NCBI RefSeq assembly: GCF_900111035.1
Contig: NZ_FOFU01000011.1
Span: forward strand, 44,161-108,160
Length of the DNA: 64,000 nt
DNA from: Treponema bryantii
GTDB lineage: Bacteria > Spirochaetota > Spirochaetia > Treponematales > Treponemataceae
Reading direction: 5' to 3'
In this document: positions 44,965 to 54,623 of the stretch, one piece after another
Layout of the letters: each line of letters begins with the position of its first letter
Numbering within the stretch: position 1 is the stretch's first letter
The notes under the pieces: generated by a model
What the model was told of the DNA's origin: nothing
Database searches by the model: none
The model's input: only the letters and a program-made list of their open reading frames with translations
Program-made: the position numbers and the translations under genes

Positions 44965-46455
44965 ATGAAAATTTTGATGGTTACTTCGGAAACAGTTCCT
45001 TTTGCTAAAACCGGTGGACTTGCAGACGCCGTTTCAGCACTTGCAATAAATCTTAGAAAACAGGGACATGATGTTCGTATCGTTATGCCTCGTTACTATA
45101 AGATAGACCGCAGCAAACTTAAGGCCATTGAGGCTCCTCTTGCTGTTGCCGCTGGAACCATAGAAACCTGGGTAAAGGTTTATGAAGCTCCTCTTCCCGG
45201 AACTGATGTTCCTGTTTACTTTATTGATCACGAGCAGTGTTTCGGACGCGACGGTATTTATGGAACTAAGGCTGAGCCTGATTTCCATGATAATCCATAC
45301 CGTTCTGCTGTTTTGTGCCACGGTGCTTTCCAGCTCTGTCGTCTGCTTGGCTGGTATCCGGACATTATGCATGCCCACGACTGGTTCTGTTGTCTTGTTC
45401 CTGTACTTTTGAAGCATGTTTGCCGTAACGGCTATTTTGCTCATACTGCCTCTGTCCTTACAATTCACAACCTGGGCTATCAGGGCTGGTATAGTAAAGA
45501 TTCTTTCCCGGCTCTTGGATTGGACTGGAATCTTTATTACGGCGGTGGTTTTGAACGTAACGGAAGTATCAACCTCTTACAGGCTGGTATTTCCTGTGCA
45601 GATATGATTACAACTGTTTCTCCAACTTATGCTGGCGAAATGCAGAGTGTAGAAGGTGGCTTCGGCCTCGATGGCTTGCTGCGTGTACGCTCAGATGTTG
45701 TTCGAGGTGTCCTCAACGGCTGTGATCTCGAAACCTGGAATCCAAAAACAGATAAACTTCTTCCTGCTAATTTTGATTATAAAGATCTTAGTGGTAAGGC
45801 TAAATGTAAAGAAGCTCTTCAGAAGCGAATGGGACTTCCTGTAAAAAAAGATGTTCCAGTTATTGGTATTGTAACCCGTCTTGCAGATCAGAAGGGTATT
45901 GCAGAAGTATTTGCTCCATCTTACGGAAGCATTTACAGCATCTGTGCAAATATGGATGTACAGTTTGCAATTCTGGGAAGCGGTGAAAAATGGTGTGAAG
46001 ACGAAATCAATTCCCTTCAGTCAAAACTTCCGAATCTTCGTGCTTACATTGGATATGATGAAAGCCTTAGCCATCTGATTGAAGCAGGTTCTGACTTCTT
46101 CTTAATGCCTTCACGCTATGAGCCATGTGGTCTTAATCAGATGTACTCAATGCTTTATGGAACTCTTCCAATTGTACGCCGTACTGGTGGTCTTGCAGAC
46201 ACAGTAGAGCAGTACAATGAGTTTAGTGGAGATGGAACCGGCTTCCTGTTTGATAATCTGACTCCAGGTGCAGTTTACGACACAACTGGCTGGGCTGTAT
46301 GGGCATACTACAATAAAAAAGATCACATCAAAAAAATGCAGGTACGCGGTATGAAGAAAAACTTCAGCTGGGACACAAGCGCTCAAAATTATGTAGGAAT
46401 ATATTCTGATGCTCTGTGGCGTGGCTGTGGAATTAACACTGCCGACTGGCGTTAG
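44965..46455 (+). CDS. glgA: Glycogen synthase (ADP-glucose type)
   Basis: 496 residues, GT5 family. It elongates alpha-1,4-glucan from ADP-glucose. KTGGLADAVSALA near the N-terminus is the ADP-glucose-binding loop. Later come IVTRLADQKGI and PSRYEPCGLNQMYSMLYGTLPIVRRTGGLADTV with the E-x7-E motif. The frame is open 90 bases upstream, but that stretch holds hairpins, while CAGGAGT precedes the ATG at 44965 (MKILMVTSE), so I use that start. Last 4 bases overlap the convergent next gene. Confidence 0.95.
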   Translation: MKILMVTSETVPFAKTGGLADAVSALAINLRKQGHDVRIVMPRYYKIDRSKLKAIEAPLAVAAGTIETWVKVYEAPLPGTDVPVYFIDHEQCFGRDGIYGTKAEPDFHDNPYRSAVLCHGAFQLCRLLGWYPDIMHAHDWFCCLVPVLLKHVCRNGYFAHTASVLTIHNLGYQGWYSKDSFPALGLDWNLYYGGGFERNGSINLLQAGISCADMITTVSPTYAGEMQSVEGGFGLDGLLRVRSDVVRGVLNGCDLETWNPKTDKLLPANFDYKDLSGKAKCKEALQKRMGLPVKKDVPVIGIVTRLADQKGIAEVFAPSYGSIYSICANMDVQFAILGSGEKWCEDEINSLQSKLPNLRAYIGYDESLSHLIEAGSDFFLMPSRYEPCGLNQMYSMLYGTLPIVRRTGGLADTVEQYNEFSGDGTGFLFDNLTPGAVYDTTGWAVWAYYNKKDHIKKMQVRGMKKNFSWDTSAQNYVGIYSDALWRGCGINTADWR

Positions 46456-48359
46456 AACTCGTACCACTGGTCATCTTTAGTAAGATACCAGTCTGCAAGC
46501 AATTTAGAATCAGAAGTTCCGCACCAAGAAATACTACCATTAGAGTTCAAAATAACCGCACGACGGCTGTTCAAACAAAGTGTTTTAGGAATAGAAGCTG
46601 AGCGGTTATAAGCAAATCTTTTCTTTGTAGAAAGATTATAGCAGTAAACCTTATTACGTCCGATATTTGTAAACAGAGTATTTCCATTCAGATAAGTAAA
46701 TGCTTCTGCATCTTCTTCTGCAAACTTCAAAATATTTGTCATCTGCTTTGTATAAACATTATAAGAGAATACATAAGTATTGCGGCCTGTCTCATCAGAA
46801 ACAATGTAAAGACCATAAATTGTTTTACCATCTGTACTTAGTGCGTAGGTAACGTTACCCTTAATGCTGATCGGTACTGTTTCCATTGTCTCAGGATTTA
46901 CTGTAAGCAGTGGTGTCTGTGGATTTGTTGCAGCAGACTTGGCAATATAAACGAGTTTATTGTTCATATAAACAGCATCTTGAATACCTGTTCCAGAATA
47001 AACTTCAGAAAGAGTACCAGTCTGAATATCATAAAGATTTACAACACTGTTACTTTCAATTTCAATAAGATAATCTTTTCCATCTACACTGCAAAGTCGT
47101 ACTTTCTGAACACTGTTTTTTGGAGTGAAGAGAACTGAAGGAGTTTTTGTATCAAGATTTAAAAGTTTAATTGGAGTCTTTTCTGACTGACTCCAGAGAA
47201 TTACAGAATTATCTTTATAAGAAATAATATCTGTTTCTCCTGATGTTGATGAAAGCCTTGAGATTACACCTGTATCATAAGAAGAGCGGTAAATTGCATT
47301 TGTAGTAAGGAAGTAGAAATCATTTTCAGCAGGTGCCATTCCATAAATCTTTGAATATGTATTTTCTGTCATTTCTACCATTGTGTTTGTTGTAATAGTT
47401 GCTTCAACTTCACTTTTATAAACGGAACCTGTTTTGCTTCCAAAGTAAATGTTTGTAGCATCTTTTACAGCCGCGGTGATTACTGCTGAGCCACGCGGAC
47501 CTTTAAGCGATTTTACAAGACGTGGATTTGAAACCTTGTTATCTTCAAGGCTTTCGAGCATTTTTACTTCGTAGTTTCCACGGCCATCAGTTTCAAGATA
47601 ATAAAGGTTGTAATCAGATTCTGTTGAAATAATAATCGGATTATTTGCTGTTACAGATGCAATTGTTTTTCCTGCTGCTGTAATATAAATTGAACCGTCT
47701 CTGATTCCTGCAAAATAACGGTTTTCATTATACATTACAGTTTGAGAAAGTCCTTTTACAATCTGCATCTTCTGTTTCAATTTTCCGGTTGTAAAATCAT
47801 AAAAAGAAAGATTTCCCGAAGGAGAATAGAATGCACAGGTCTTTTCTGAAGCACTTGTATGAATATAACTTACAATTCCTGTATTTGCTTTAATTTTATC
47901 TACAATCTGCCAGCCCTGTGTTCTGATAAATACGGCACCGTCTACAGTAGCTGTTCCTGCAATAAGATAATTTCCTTTTGAAGAGTAGGAGAGTGATGTA
48001 ATTGAATCAGAAAACTTCTTCAGATATTTTCTCGAAAGAGTTTTCCAGTCCCAGACTGTAATGCGGTTAATTGAACCACCGTCTGTTTCATAAAGGGCAA
48101 TTTCATTTCCATCTGGAGAAACTGCAAACAGTTTAATTGCAACATCAGAGAACTGATAGTGTTCACCCTGTCCGTCGAAAGTCCATTTAATAACAAAGCC
48201 ATCATCAGAAGCTGTGTAATATGAACCATCAGTTCCTCTGGCAGAAACCGGAGCAACCTGAGTTACCTGAGCCTGATGAGATTGGGTTGAAATATGAGAT
48301 TGTGCTGAAACAGAGAAAATCAAAAAAGCTGAAGCAATCAAAGAAAAAAACTTTTTCAT
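46452..48359 (-). CDS. Secreted WD40-like beta-propeller protein
   Basis: 635 residues with a signal peptide (about 1-19, FSVSAQ). The body consists of repeated beta units such as DGSYYTASDDGFVIKWTFDG, FAVSPDGNEIALYETDGGS and KGNYLIAGTATVDGAVFIRT, which fit WD40 or PQQ-type propeller blades. No catalytic motif seen. Likely a periplasmic or surface protein-interaction scaffold. It follows rseP by 20 bases and may share its transcript. Confidence 0.75.
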   Translation of the reverse strand: MKKFFSLIASAFLIFSVSAQSHISTQSHQAQVTQVAPVSARGTDGSYYTASDDGFVIKWTFDGQGEHYQFSDVAIKLFAVSPDGNEIALYETDGGSINRITVWDWKTLSRKYLKKFSDSITSLSYSSKGNYLIAGTATVDGAVFIRTQGWQIVDKIKANTGIVSYIHTSASEKTCAFYSPSGNLSFYDFTTGKLKQKMQIVKGLSQTVMYNENRYFAGIRDGSIYITAAGKTIASVTANNPIIISTESDYNLYYLETDGRGNYEVKMLESLEDNKVSNPRLVKSLKGPRGSAVITAAVKDATNIYFGSKTGSVYKSEVEATITTNTMVEMTENTYSKIYGMAPAENDFYFLTTNAIYRSSYDTGVISRLSSTSGETDIISYKDNSVILWSQSEKTPIKLLNLDTKTPSVLFTPKNSVQKVRLCSVDGKDYLIEIESNSVVNLYDIQTGTLSEVYSGTGIQDAVYMNNKLVYIAKSAATNPQTPLLTVNPETMETVPISIKGNVTYALSTDGKTIYGLYIVSDETGRNTYVFSYNVYTKQMTNILKFAEEDAEAFTYLNGNTLFTNIGRNKVYCYNLSTKKRFAYNRSASIPKTLCLNSRRAVILNSNGSISWCGTSDSKLLADWYLTKDDQWYEF

Positions 48360-48379
48360 AACGGTTCAAAACTCCTGAA

Positions 48380-49483
48380 TTATTTTTTTATAAAATATAG
48401 AATATCACCCTTTACGCCAATGATAAATAGTAAAGCAATGAATGCCAGACCGATAAACTGCACATAATATTGAATGCGAGGATTTATACGGCGTCTTATT
48501 ATAATTTCAATAAAAGCAATAAGAATGAGTCCGCCATCCAAAATTGGAATAGGCAGAAGATTCATAATAAAAAGAGAAATGCTGATTACAGACATAAGGC
48601 TCATAAGGCTTACAAAACCAACTCTAAATCCTTCTGAAAAGCCGTCTTTTACAGTACTTCCAAGCATTTCTGTAACACGCGCAGGACCGCTCACAGCATT
48701 ATCCATATCAACACCCTTAAATAAAATACCAATGCTTTTGATTGTTAAGGCTGCTGTTTTGATGGCATCAATAAAACCGTGTCCTATTGCACCAAAGAAT
48801 CCATATCGTGGAGATTCTTTTTCAAGTACATCAGATGTATCTGCTGCTACACCGAGTTTACCAGAACCTGTTGATTTATCGAGTTCTGTGTGAACTGTTA
48901 ACTCAAGCTCTTTTCCATCTCGTAAAACACGTATAAGAAGGTCTTCATCTGGTCTCATTGAGACTTCTTCAACAAGATCAGAAAAATCTTCAATGGTTTT
49001 TCCATTGATACTGATTATCTGATCTCCGGAAATAATTCCTGCATCTCTTGCTGCAGAAGAGGTTACATTATCATTTATTAAAATCTTATTTGAATAAGTA
49101 TAATAGGTGTATCCGATTCTATTTATAAATGCACAGGCAATTACTGCAAAAATAAAATTAAAGAAAGGACCTGCAAAACCAATTAAAGCTCTCTTAAAAG
49201 GATGAATGCCATAAAGAGAATCCGCATCTCCGCCAACCTGAGGCAGCTTTTCTTCAAGAGCCTTCTGGAAATCTTTTTCTCCCTTCATGCCGCAGTAGCC
49301 GCCAAGAGGAATTAAAGATAAACGGTAATCTGTTCCACGTACAGTTCTATGTAATAAAACAGGACCGAAGCCAATTGAAAAACTTTCAACTTTTACACCA
49401 AAAAGTTTTGCTGCAATAAAGTGGCCGAATTCATGAAATACAATTAAAAAGAACAGACAGAGAATTCCGTAAAGCCATTTCAT
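48380..49483 (-). CDS. rseP: Site-2 zinc metalloprotease RseP
   Basis: 367-residue intramembrane protease that cuts membrane-bound regulators such as anti-sigma factors. The zinc site HEFGH is at residues 17-21 in the first membrane helix. A PDZ domain lies around 140-210 (IISGDQIISINGKTIEDF), and the third zinc ligand is in LPIPILDGG near the C-terminus. It overlaps dxr by 4 bases in the classic order uppS-cdsA-dxr-rseP. Confidence 0.95.
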   Translation of the reverse strand: MKWLYGILCLFFLIVFHEFGHFIAAKLFGVKVESFSIGFGPVLLHRTVRGTDYRLSLIPLGGYCGMKGEKDFQKALEEKLPQVGGDADSLYGIHPFKRALIGFAGPFFNFIFAVIACAFINRIGYTYYTYSNKILINDNVTSSAARDAGIISGDQIISINGKTIEDFSDLVEEVSMRPDEDLLIRVLRDGKELELTVHTELDKSTGSGKLGVAADTSDVLEKESPRYGFFGAIGHGFIDAIKTAALTIKSIGILFKGVDMDNAVSGPARVTEMLGSTVKDGFSEGFRVGFVSLMSLMSVISISLFIMNLLPIPILDGGLILIAFIEIIIRRRINPRIQYYVQFIGLAFIALLFIIGVKGDILYFIKK

Positions 49484-50568
49484 AGCTGCTCCGATGCAAA
49501 TGTACGTGCTTTTTTATCTGCTTCAAATACAGTATCAAATGAATCTAGTTTAGTATTCCAGTCATTATCAAGTACAGAACGAACAATTCTTGAAATAGCT
49601 GGGTATGTAATTTTTCCGTCTATAAAAGCATGTACCGCAACTTCATTAGCTGCGTTAAAAGCTATAGGATAACAGTTGCCTTTTTTTACACATTCAAAAG
49701 CGTATGATAGAAGCGGGAAATCATCCATTCTAGGTTTGTAAAAAGTCATCTCTTTATCAAACAAATCAAATTGTTCCATGTAACAAGCCTTGTTTTCCGG
49801 CCAGTTGAGGGCACATAAAATCGGATGCTTCATATCCGGTTCAGAAATCTGTGCGTAAAGTTCGCCGTCATTTGTTCGTACCAGGGAATGAATAAGGCTC
49901 TGCGGATGTACAACAACCTGAATCTGATCTGCTGTTACATCAAAAAGAAAAGCAGCTTCAATAACTTCAAGTCCCTTATTTGCAAGTGTCGAAGAATCAA
50001 TTGTGATTTTCTTTCCCATATTCCAGGTAGGATGTTTAAGTGCCTGTTCAAGTGTTACGTTTTCGAGCTGTTCTTTTGTATATGTACGGAAAGGACCGCC
50101 GCTTGCTGTAATCACAATCTTAGAGATGTTATTCATTCCAATTCTCTGAGTAAGATTGAAGATTGCAGAATGTTCTGAATCAACAGGAAGAAGTTGAGCC
50201 CCTTTAGTACGTGCAAGCTCTTTAATAAGAGGACCTGACATTACAATTGTCTCTTTATTTGCGAGAGCAAGATCAATTCCGTTTTCAAGTACAACTTTTG
50301 AAGGAACGAGTCCTGCAGCTCCGGCAATTCCGTTTACTACGATATCTGGTTTTGATTCATCTATAAGCTTTTGAAAAGCTTCTGCAGAATTGTCTTCACA
50401 GGAAAGAAGTGAAGAGCATTTGTAGTTTGCTGAAAGTTCAGTAAGTTTATTTTTGTTTGAGTGAGCCTGAAGTCCGCATACACAAAAATCAGAACCCATA
50501 TTATTGATAATATCGAGTGTACTGGTTCCTATTGAGCCAGTACAGCCAAGAACTAGAACTCTTTTCAT
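49480..50568 (-). CDS. dxr: 1-deoxy-D-xylulose 5-phosphate reductoisomerase
   Basis: NADPH enzyme that makes methylerythritol 4-phosphate, the first committed step of the MEP pathway (ispG of the same pathway lies at 5.9 kb). 362 residues. LGCTGSIGTSTLDII is the NADPH loop. LPVDSEHSAIFN holds the metal-binding Asp and Glu, and ITASGGPF and HPTWNMGKKITIDSSTLANKGLEVIEA are Dxr signatures. It is slightly shorter than the E. coli enzyme (398). Confidence 0.96.
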   Translation of the reverse strand: MKRVLVLGCTGSIGTSTLDIINNMGSDFCVCGLQAHSNKNKLTELSANYKCSSLLSCEDNSAEAFQKLIDESKPDIVVNGIAGAAGLVPSKVVLENGIDLALANKETIVMSGPLIKELARTKGAQLLPVDSEHSAIFNLTQRIGMNNISKIVITASGGPFRTYTKEQLENVTLEQALKHPTWNMGKKITIDSSTLANKGLEVIEAAFLFDVTADQIQVVVHPQSLIHSLVRTNDGELYAQISEPDMKHPILCALNWPENKACYMEQFDLFDKEMTFYKPRMDDFPLLSYAFECVKKGNCYPIAFNAANEVAVHAFIDGKITYPAISRIVRSVLDNDWNTKLDSFDTVFEADKKARTFASEQL

Positions 50569-50570
50569 AA

Positions 50571-51407
50571 TTAGAACAGGAAGTTATATCCAATATAGAA
50601 AATTGGAGCTGCGATTACAACTGAGTCAATTGAATCAAGAACTCCACCACGGCCAGGAATTAAATTACCACTGTCTTTAATATCGCAGGAACGTTTGAAA
50701 ACAGATTCAATCAAATCACCAATAATTGCAGAAACTGAAGTAATGATACCAAGAATTACAAGATTTAAATTGCTGATTGAAATTGCAACTGGGAAGAAAT
50801 ATTTAAGAACAAAACCACAACCCAAAGAACCGATAATTCCGCCAATAAAACCTACAAGACTTTTATTTGGACTTGCTGCAACAAATCCTCGTGTTGATTT
50901 TCCAAAAAGGATTCCAAAGAACCATGCAAAAGAATCACACATGAAAACAAAAATCAAAAACAAACTTATGATTATTTTTGAATCTGGAAGGATTGTCATT
51001 CTTGAAAGGAATGTAAGAAGGAAGCCTGTGTAGAAGAAGGTAAGTGTTGTATAGGCAATTTTAGAAAGTGAGTTTTCAAAAGACTTTGCAGTAAAGCATT
51101 CAAAACCCATCAAAAGAATCACTAAAGAAATGAACAGCCATGGTGTAATATCAAGTGAAAGACCTGATAAAATAAAGGTATAACAAGAAAATGGAAGGAG
51201 GGCAGTGCCAATCAAAACTACTTCACGATTAAAAAGTACTATACCTTTTTTAGACAGCATGTTGTAAAACTCATTTGCGCCTAATACTGCAAAGATTCCA
51301 ATGGTAATCTGCAAAGGCAGGTGATTCAACCAGTCACAAAATACAATTGCAAGTACAAGTGGGATTCCTATAAAAAATGTCAAAAGTCTTTTTGCAACTT
51401 TGCTCAT
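50571..51407 (-). CDS. cdsA: Phosphatidate cytidylyltransferase
   Basis: 278-residue integral membrane enzyme that makes CDP-diacylglycerol for phospholipid synthesis. About eight membrane segments. The C-terminal signature SVFKRSCDIKDSGNLIPGRGGVLDSIDS contains the conserved Lys and Asp residues of the CDS family. It is 2 bases after uppS and 2 before dxr. Confidence 0.95.
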   Translation of the reverse strand: MSKVAKRLLTFFIGIPLVLAIVFCDWLNHLPLQITIGIFAVLGANEFYNMLSKKGIVLFNREVVLIGTALLPFSCYTFILSGLSLDITPWLFISLVILLMGFECFTAKSFENSLSKIAYTTLTFFYTGFLLTFLSRMTILPDSKIIISLFLIFVFMCDSFAWFFGILFGKSTRGFVAASPNKSLVGFIGGIIGSLGCGFVLKYFFPVAISISNLNLVILGIITSVSAIIGDLIESVFKRSCDIKDSGNLIPGRGGVLDSIDSVVIAAPIFYIGYNFLF

Positions 51408-51409
51408 AA

Positions 51410-52147
51410 TTATTTTCCTTTTTTAGAGGCCGGTTTTTCGGCACCGAAACGTCTGTTTCTATGCTGGAAGGCTTCTATATGTGAATAGAACTCTTCGTTT
51501 GAATAATCAGGCCAGAGTGTGTCTGTATATATTTGTTCAGCATAAGCAACATGCCATAACAGATAGTTGCTTAAACGCTGTTCCCCACCAGTTCTGATAA
51601 GAACATCGACATCCGGACATTCGGGCATATCGAGATAGCTGGAGAAAGTTTTTTCATCCAGTTGGTCGGGAGATACTTTATTTTCTATGATTTTTTTGAT
51701 GCCGCGGATTATTTCGTCACGGCCGCCGTAGTTGATGGCAAGATTTACAGTCATACCCTTAAAGTCTGCTGTATCGTCCATTGCCTGTTTGATATCTTTT
51801 TGAATACTTGCCGGTAATGCTTCAAAATTACCGATATGTCGAACTCTTATTCCGTTTTCTTTATAAAAAGCAAGTTCTGCACAAAGGTGAGTGTGGATAA
51901 GGTTCATCAGGAATCCAACTTCCTGTTCAGCGCGCTTCCAGTTTTCAGTTGAAAATACATAAAGTGTAAGATACTTAATTCCGATGTCTCTTGCAGCCTT
52001 TACAATTCTTTTTGCGGTGCGAAGTCCTTCATCGTGACCAGAAGTGCGTGGAAGTTTTTTTGCCTGAGCCCATCTTCCGTTGCCGTCCATAGTAATGGCA
52101 ACATGCAGCGGAAGATTTTCCTTATCCAAAGCCATAATTGCCTGCAT
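51410..52147 (-). CDS. uppS: Undecaprenyl diphosphate synthase (isoprenyl transferase)
   Basis: 245 residues. Makes the C55 carrier lipid used for peptidoglycan and for the polysaccharides of this locus. AITMDGNGRWAQ carries the catalytic Asp, and RTGGEQRLSNYLLWHVAYAE is the C-terminal signature. The first Met (MQAI) overlaps the frr stop by one base; a second Met four codons later (52135, MALDKEN) could be the true start. No clear Shine-Dalgarno separates the two. Confidence 0.95.
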   Translation of the reverse strand: MQAIMALDKENLPLHVAITMDGNGRWAQAKKLPRTSGHDEGLRTAKRIVKAARDIGIKYLTLYVFSTENWKRAEQEVGFLMNLIHTHLCAELAFYKENGIRVRHIGNFEALPASIQKDIKQAMDDTADFKGMTVNLAINYGGRDEIIRGIKKIIENKVSPDQLDEKTFSSYLDMPECPDVDVLIRTGGEQRLSNYLLWHVAYAEQIYTDTLWPDYSNEEFYSHIEAFQHRNRRFGAEKPASKKGK

Positions 52148-52689
52148 TAGTTCTGCATTATGTCCTTTTCTTTTGCATCGTAAATCTTGTTGATTTCATC
52201 GATGTATTTATCTGTAAGCTTCTGAAGCTTGTCTGTTTCAGTTTTAAGTCCGTCTTCTGTGAGCTCTCCGTCTTTCTGCTGCTTTTTGAGCTCATCGTTT
52301 CCGTCGCGGCGGATGTTACGGATTGCAGTTCTTGAGTTTTCTGCAACTGTTTTAGCCTGCTTTACAAGTTCCTTACGGCGGTCTGCAGTAAGAGCAGGAA
52401 TTGCAATGCGGATTACCTTACCATCGTTTGATGGGTTCAATCCAAGATCAGCTACCTGAATAGCCTTTTCAATTTCAGAAATAAGTGATTTGTCAAAAGG
52501 AGTGATGATGACAGAACGTGCTTCAGGAATTGCAATTGTAGCAACCTGATTCAAAGGTGATTTTGTTCCGTAATAATCAACACGAACCTTATCAAAAATT
52601 GCGGCATTAGCGCGTCCAGTTCTGATTGTGTTAAAAGAATCCTTCAAAGAAGCGATTGTTTTTTCCATTCTTTCTTCAATGTCTGCCAT
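52147..52689 (-). CDS. frr: Ribosome recycling factor
   Basis: 180 residues starting MADIEERMEKTI. It releases ribosomes from mRNA after termination, together with EF-G. Internal signatures: FNTIRTGRANAAIFDKVRVDYYG, PFDKSLISEIEKAIQVADLGLNPSNDG and IRNIRRDGNDELKK. The frame stays open another 84 bases upstream, but that part is the palindromic repeat at 52,710-52,778. A strong AGGAGG sits 8 bases before the ATG at 52689, so that is the start. Confidence 0.95.
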   Translation of the reverse strand: MADIEERMEKTIASLKDSFNTIRTGRANAAIFDKVRVDYYGTKSPLNQVATIAIPEARSVIITPFDKSLISEIEKAIQVADLGLNPSNDGKVIRIAIPALTADRRKELVKQAKTVAENSRTAIRNIRRDGNDELKKQQKDGELTEDGLKTETDKLQKLTDKYIDEINKIYDAKEKDIMQN

Positions 52690-52709
52690 TTTTTTTCCTC
52701 CTAGAAACT

Positions 52710-52778
52710 CGTCATTGCGAGGAGCGAAGCGACGAAGCAATCTGTTAAATGGATTGCTTCGCTTCGCTCGCAATGACG
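52710..52778. repeat. Dispersed-type palindromic repeat between tsf and frr
   Basis: The arms are CGTCATTGCGAG (52710-52721) and CTCGCAATGACG (52767-52778), with an inner pair CGAAGCAATC / GATTGCTTCG. The same kind of GTCATTGCGAGGAGCGAAGC element is known as a dispersed repeat in many unrelated bacterial genomes. It can fold into a cruciform or an mRNA hairpin between two ribosome-related genes. Confidence 0.85.
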
Positions 52779-52787
52779 GTGGTTTAT

Positions 52788-53621
52788 TTACTTACCAAGA
52801 ACAAAAAGTTTTGCTGTAGCAAAGCTGAGTGTAGCACCAGCTTCCTTTCCAACTTCTGCAAGTTTTGCTGTTACAGTTTTCTTGTCGTCCTTTACGAACA
52901 TCTGGTCTTCGAAACAGATTTCTGCAAGGTGCTTGTTAATCTTACCCTGAAGAATTCCTTCCTTAACGTTCTCAGGCTTACCAGCCATCTTTTCGTCCTG
53001 ATCCATCTGTGCCTTGAAGATTTCCTTCTGTTCAGCAACATAAGATTCTGGAACATCTTTCTTTGATGTGTAAGCTGGTGTGAAAGCTGCAATGTGGAGA
53101 CAGCAGTCATAAGCAAAAGTCTTTACTACATCTGCAGTAGAACCCTTAACTACAACTACAGCACCAGTTTTCTTGTCTGAGTGTACGTAGAATGAAGCAG
53201 ATGCATCAGCAGGTACATCAATTACTTCAACCTTTGCAACCTTCATGTTTTCACGGATAGATACCTTGAGTGGTTCAAGGATAGCTTCGTGATCAGCCTC
53301 AACCTTTGTGTAACCCTTTTCGAAAGTTACGTCGAGAAGCTTTTCGCCTACAGCGATAAAGTCAGCGTTGTTTGCTACGAAGTCTGTTTCGCAGGTAAGT
53401 TCAACAACTGCAATTTTATTGCCGTTCTGGCGGATGAAAAGACGACCTTCAGTTGTAGCACGCTCAGCGCGTTTAGCCATAGCTGCAAGTCCCTTTTCCT
53501 TAAGATATTTTTCGGCTTCTGCCATGTCGCCGTTACATTCTGTAAGGGCTTTTTTACATTCCATCATTCCGGCACCAGTTGCTTCGCGAAGTGCCTTTAC
53601 GTCAGCTGCTGTGATTGCCAT
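52788..53621 (-). CDS. tsf: Elongation factor Ts
   Basis: 277-residue guanine-nucleotide exchange factor for EF-Tu. N-terminal UBA-like domain ITAADVKALREATGAGMMECKKALTE, then the core with VVELTCETDFVANNADF (the TDFV motif that contacts EF-Tu). It follows rpsB by only 3 bases, the classic rpsB-tsf pair. The repeat element separates it from frr. Confidence 0.97.
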   Translation of the reverse strand: MAITAADVKALREATGAGMMECKKALTECNGDMAEAEKYLKEKGLAAMAKRAERATTEGRLFIRQNGNKIAVVELTCETDFVANNADFIAVGEKLLDVTFEKGYTKVEADHEAILEPLKVSIRENMKVAKVEVIDVPADASASFYVHSDKKTGAVVVVKGSTADVVKTFAYDCCLHIAAFTPAYTSKKDVPESYVAEQKEIFKAQMDQDEKMAGKPENVKEGILQGKINKHLAEICFEDQMFVKDDKKTVTAKLAEVGKEAGATLSFATAKLFVLGK

Positions 53622-53624
53622 ATA

Positions 53625-54500
53625 TTAGTCCTTATAAATTTTGTCTTCGTCAACGTCGTCAGCAAGGCTTTCTTTTTCGTCTGCTTCAACATCTTCTTCT
53701 TTTGGTTCAGTTGGCTGATAGTTTGAGTAATCAACGATTTCCTGATCTTCTGTACGTGTAGAAGCGTCAGTCTGAACATCATCTTCGTCATTAAGGTTCT
53801 CAAGAATCTTAAGACCAGCTTCATTGTCAGATTCAATTACAGCGTTAGCAATGATTGAAGTGAACAAAGAAATAGCGCGGATAGCGTCATCGTTACCTGG
53901 AATAGGGTAGTCGATACCTTCTGGGTTACAGTTTGTATCAACAACAGCGATGATTGGGATACCCATTCTGCGTGCTTCTGCAACTGCAAGCTGTTCCTTG
54001 TGTGTATCGATTACGAAGAGAGCTCCTGGGAGTTCCTTCATTTCTTTAATACCACCGAGGTTCTTTTCAAGCTTTGCCTTTTCCTTCTGGAGAGCAGCTA
54101 CTTCTTTCTTTGTAAGATTATCGAATGTGCCGTCAATTTCCATCTTTTCGATTTTCTTGAGGCGCTGAAGTGATTTTTTGATTGTAGCGAAGTTTGTAAG
54201 CATACCACCAAGCCAGCGGTTGTTTACATAGAACATACCACAGCGTTCAGCTTCTTTCTGTACAGCCTGCTGTGCCTGTTTTTTAGTTCCTACGAAGAGG
54301 ATAGATTTGCCAGATGCAGTAACTCTACGTACTTCATCATAGCCGTCTTTGATTGCAGCGATTGTCTTCTGCAAGTCGATAATGTGGATACCATTGCGTT
54401 CTGCGAAGATGTACTTCTTCATACGTGGATCCCAGCGTTTTACCTGATGTCCGAAGTGTACTCCAGATTCCAACAGGTTCTTCATGGTTACTACTGCCAT
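53625..54500 (-). CDS. rpsB: 30S ribosomal protein S2
   Basis: 291 residues starting [19 protein letters not shown]. The Met five codons upstream (54515) is less likely, because AAGGAG stands 7-8 bases before 54500. Signatures: [33 protein letters not shown] and [23 protein letters not shown]. The last 55 residues or so form a very acidic tail ([20 protein letters not shown]) beyond the usual S2 core. First gene of the operon running to rseP. Confidence 0.97.
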   Translation of the reverse strand: MAVVTMKNLLESGVHFGHQVKRWDPRMKKYIFAERNGIHIIDLQKTIAAIKDGYDEVRRVTASGKSILFVGTKKQAQQAVQKEAERCGMFYVNNRWLGGMLTNFATIKKSLQRLKKIEKMEIDGTFDNLTKKEVAALQKEKAKLEKNLGGIKEMKELPGALFVIDTHKEQLAVAEARRMGIPIIAVVDTNCNPEGIDYPIPGNDDAIRAISLFTSIIANAVIESDNEAGLKILENLNDEDDVQTDASTRTEDQEIVDYSNYQPTEPKEEDVEADEKESLADDVDEDKIYKD

Positions 54501-54516
54501 GATTAACTCCTTCACG

Positions 54517-54609
54517 GGTGAATTACAAATGCTTTACAGCACATTCACCACCAAACTCTATTTCTCGAATCACAAATGTGACCGGAAGATTTACAGTCCT
54601 ACGGACTGT
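54517..54609 (-). promoter_or_regulatory. Structured 5' leader of rpsB
   Basis: Two hairpins in the leader on the minus strand: a 7-base perfect stem ACAGTCC/GGACTGT (54593-54609), and a longer one, GGTGAAT (54517-54523) with ATTCACC (54543-54549), ending about 9 bases before the rpsB Shine-Dalgarno. Leader structures that bind S2 are known for rpsB in other bacteria. This one is a candidate only. Confidence 0.35.
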
Positions 54610-54623
54610 TTATATTTCGAAGT

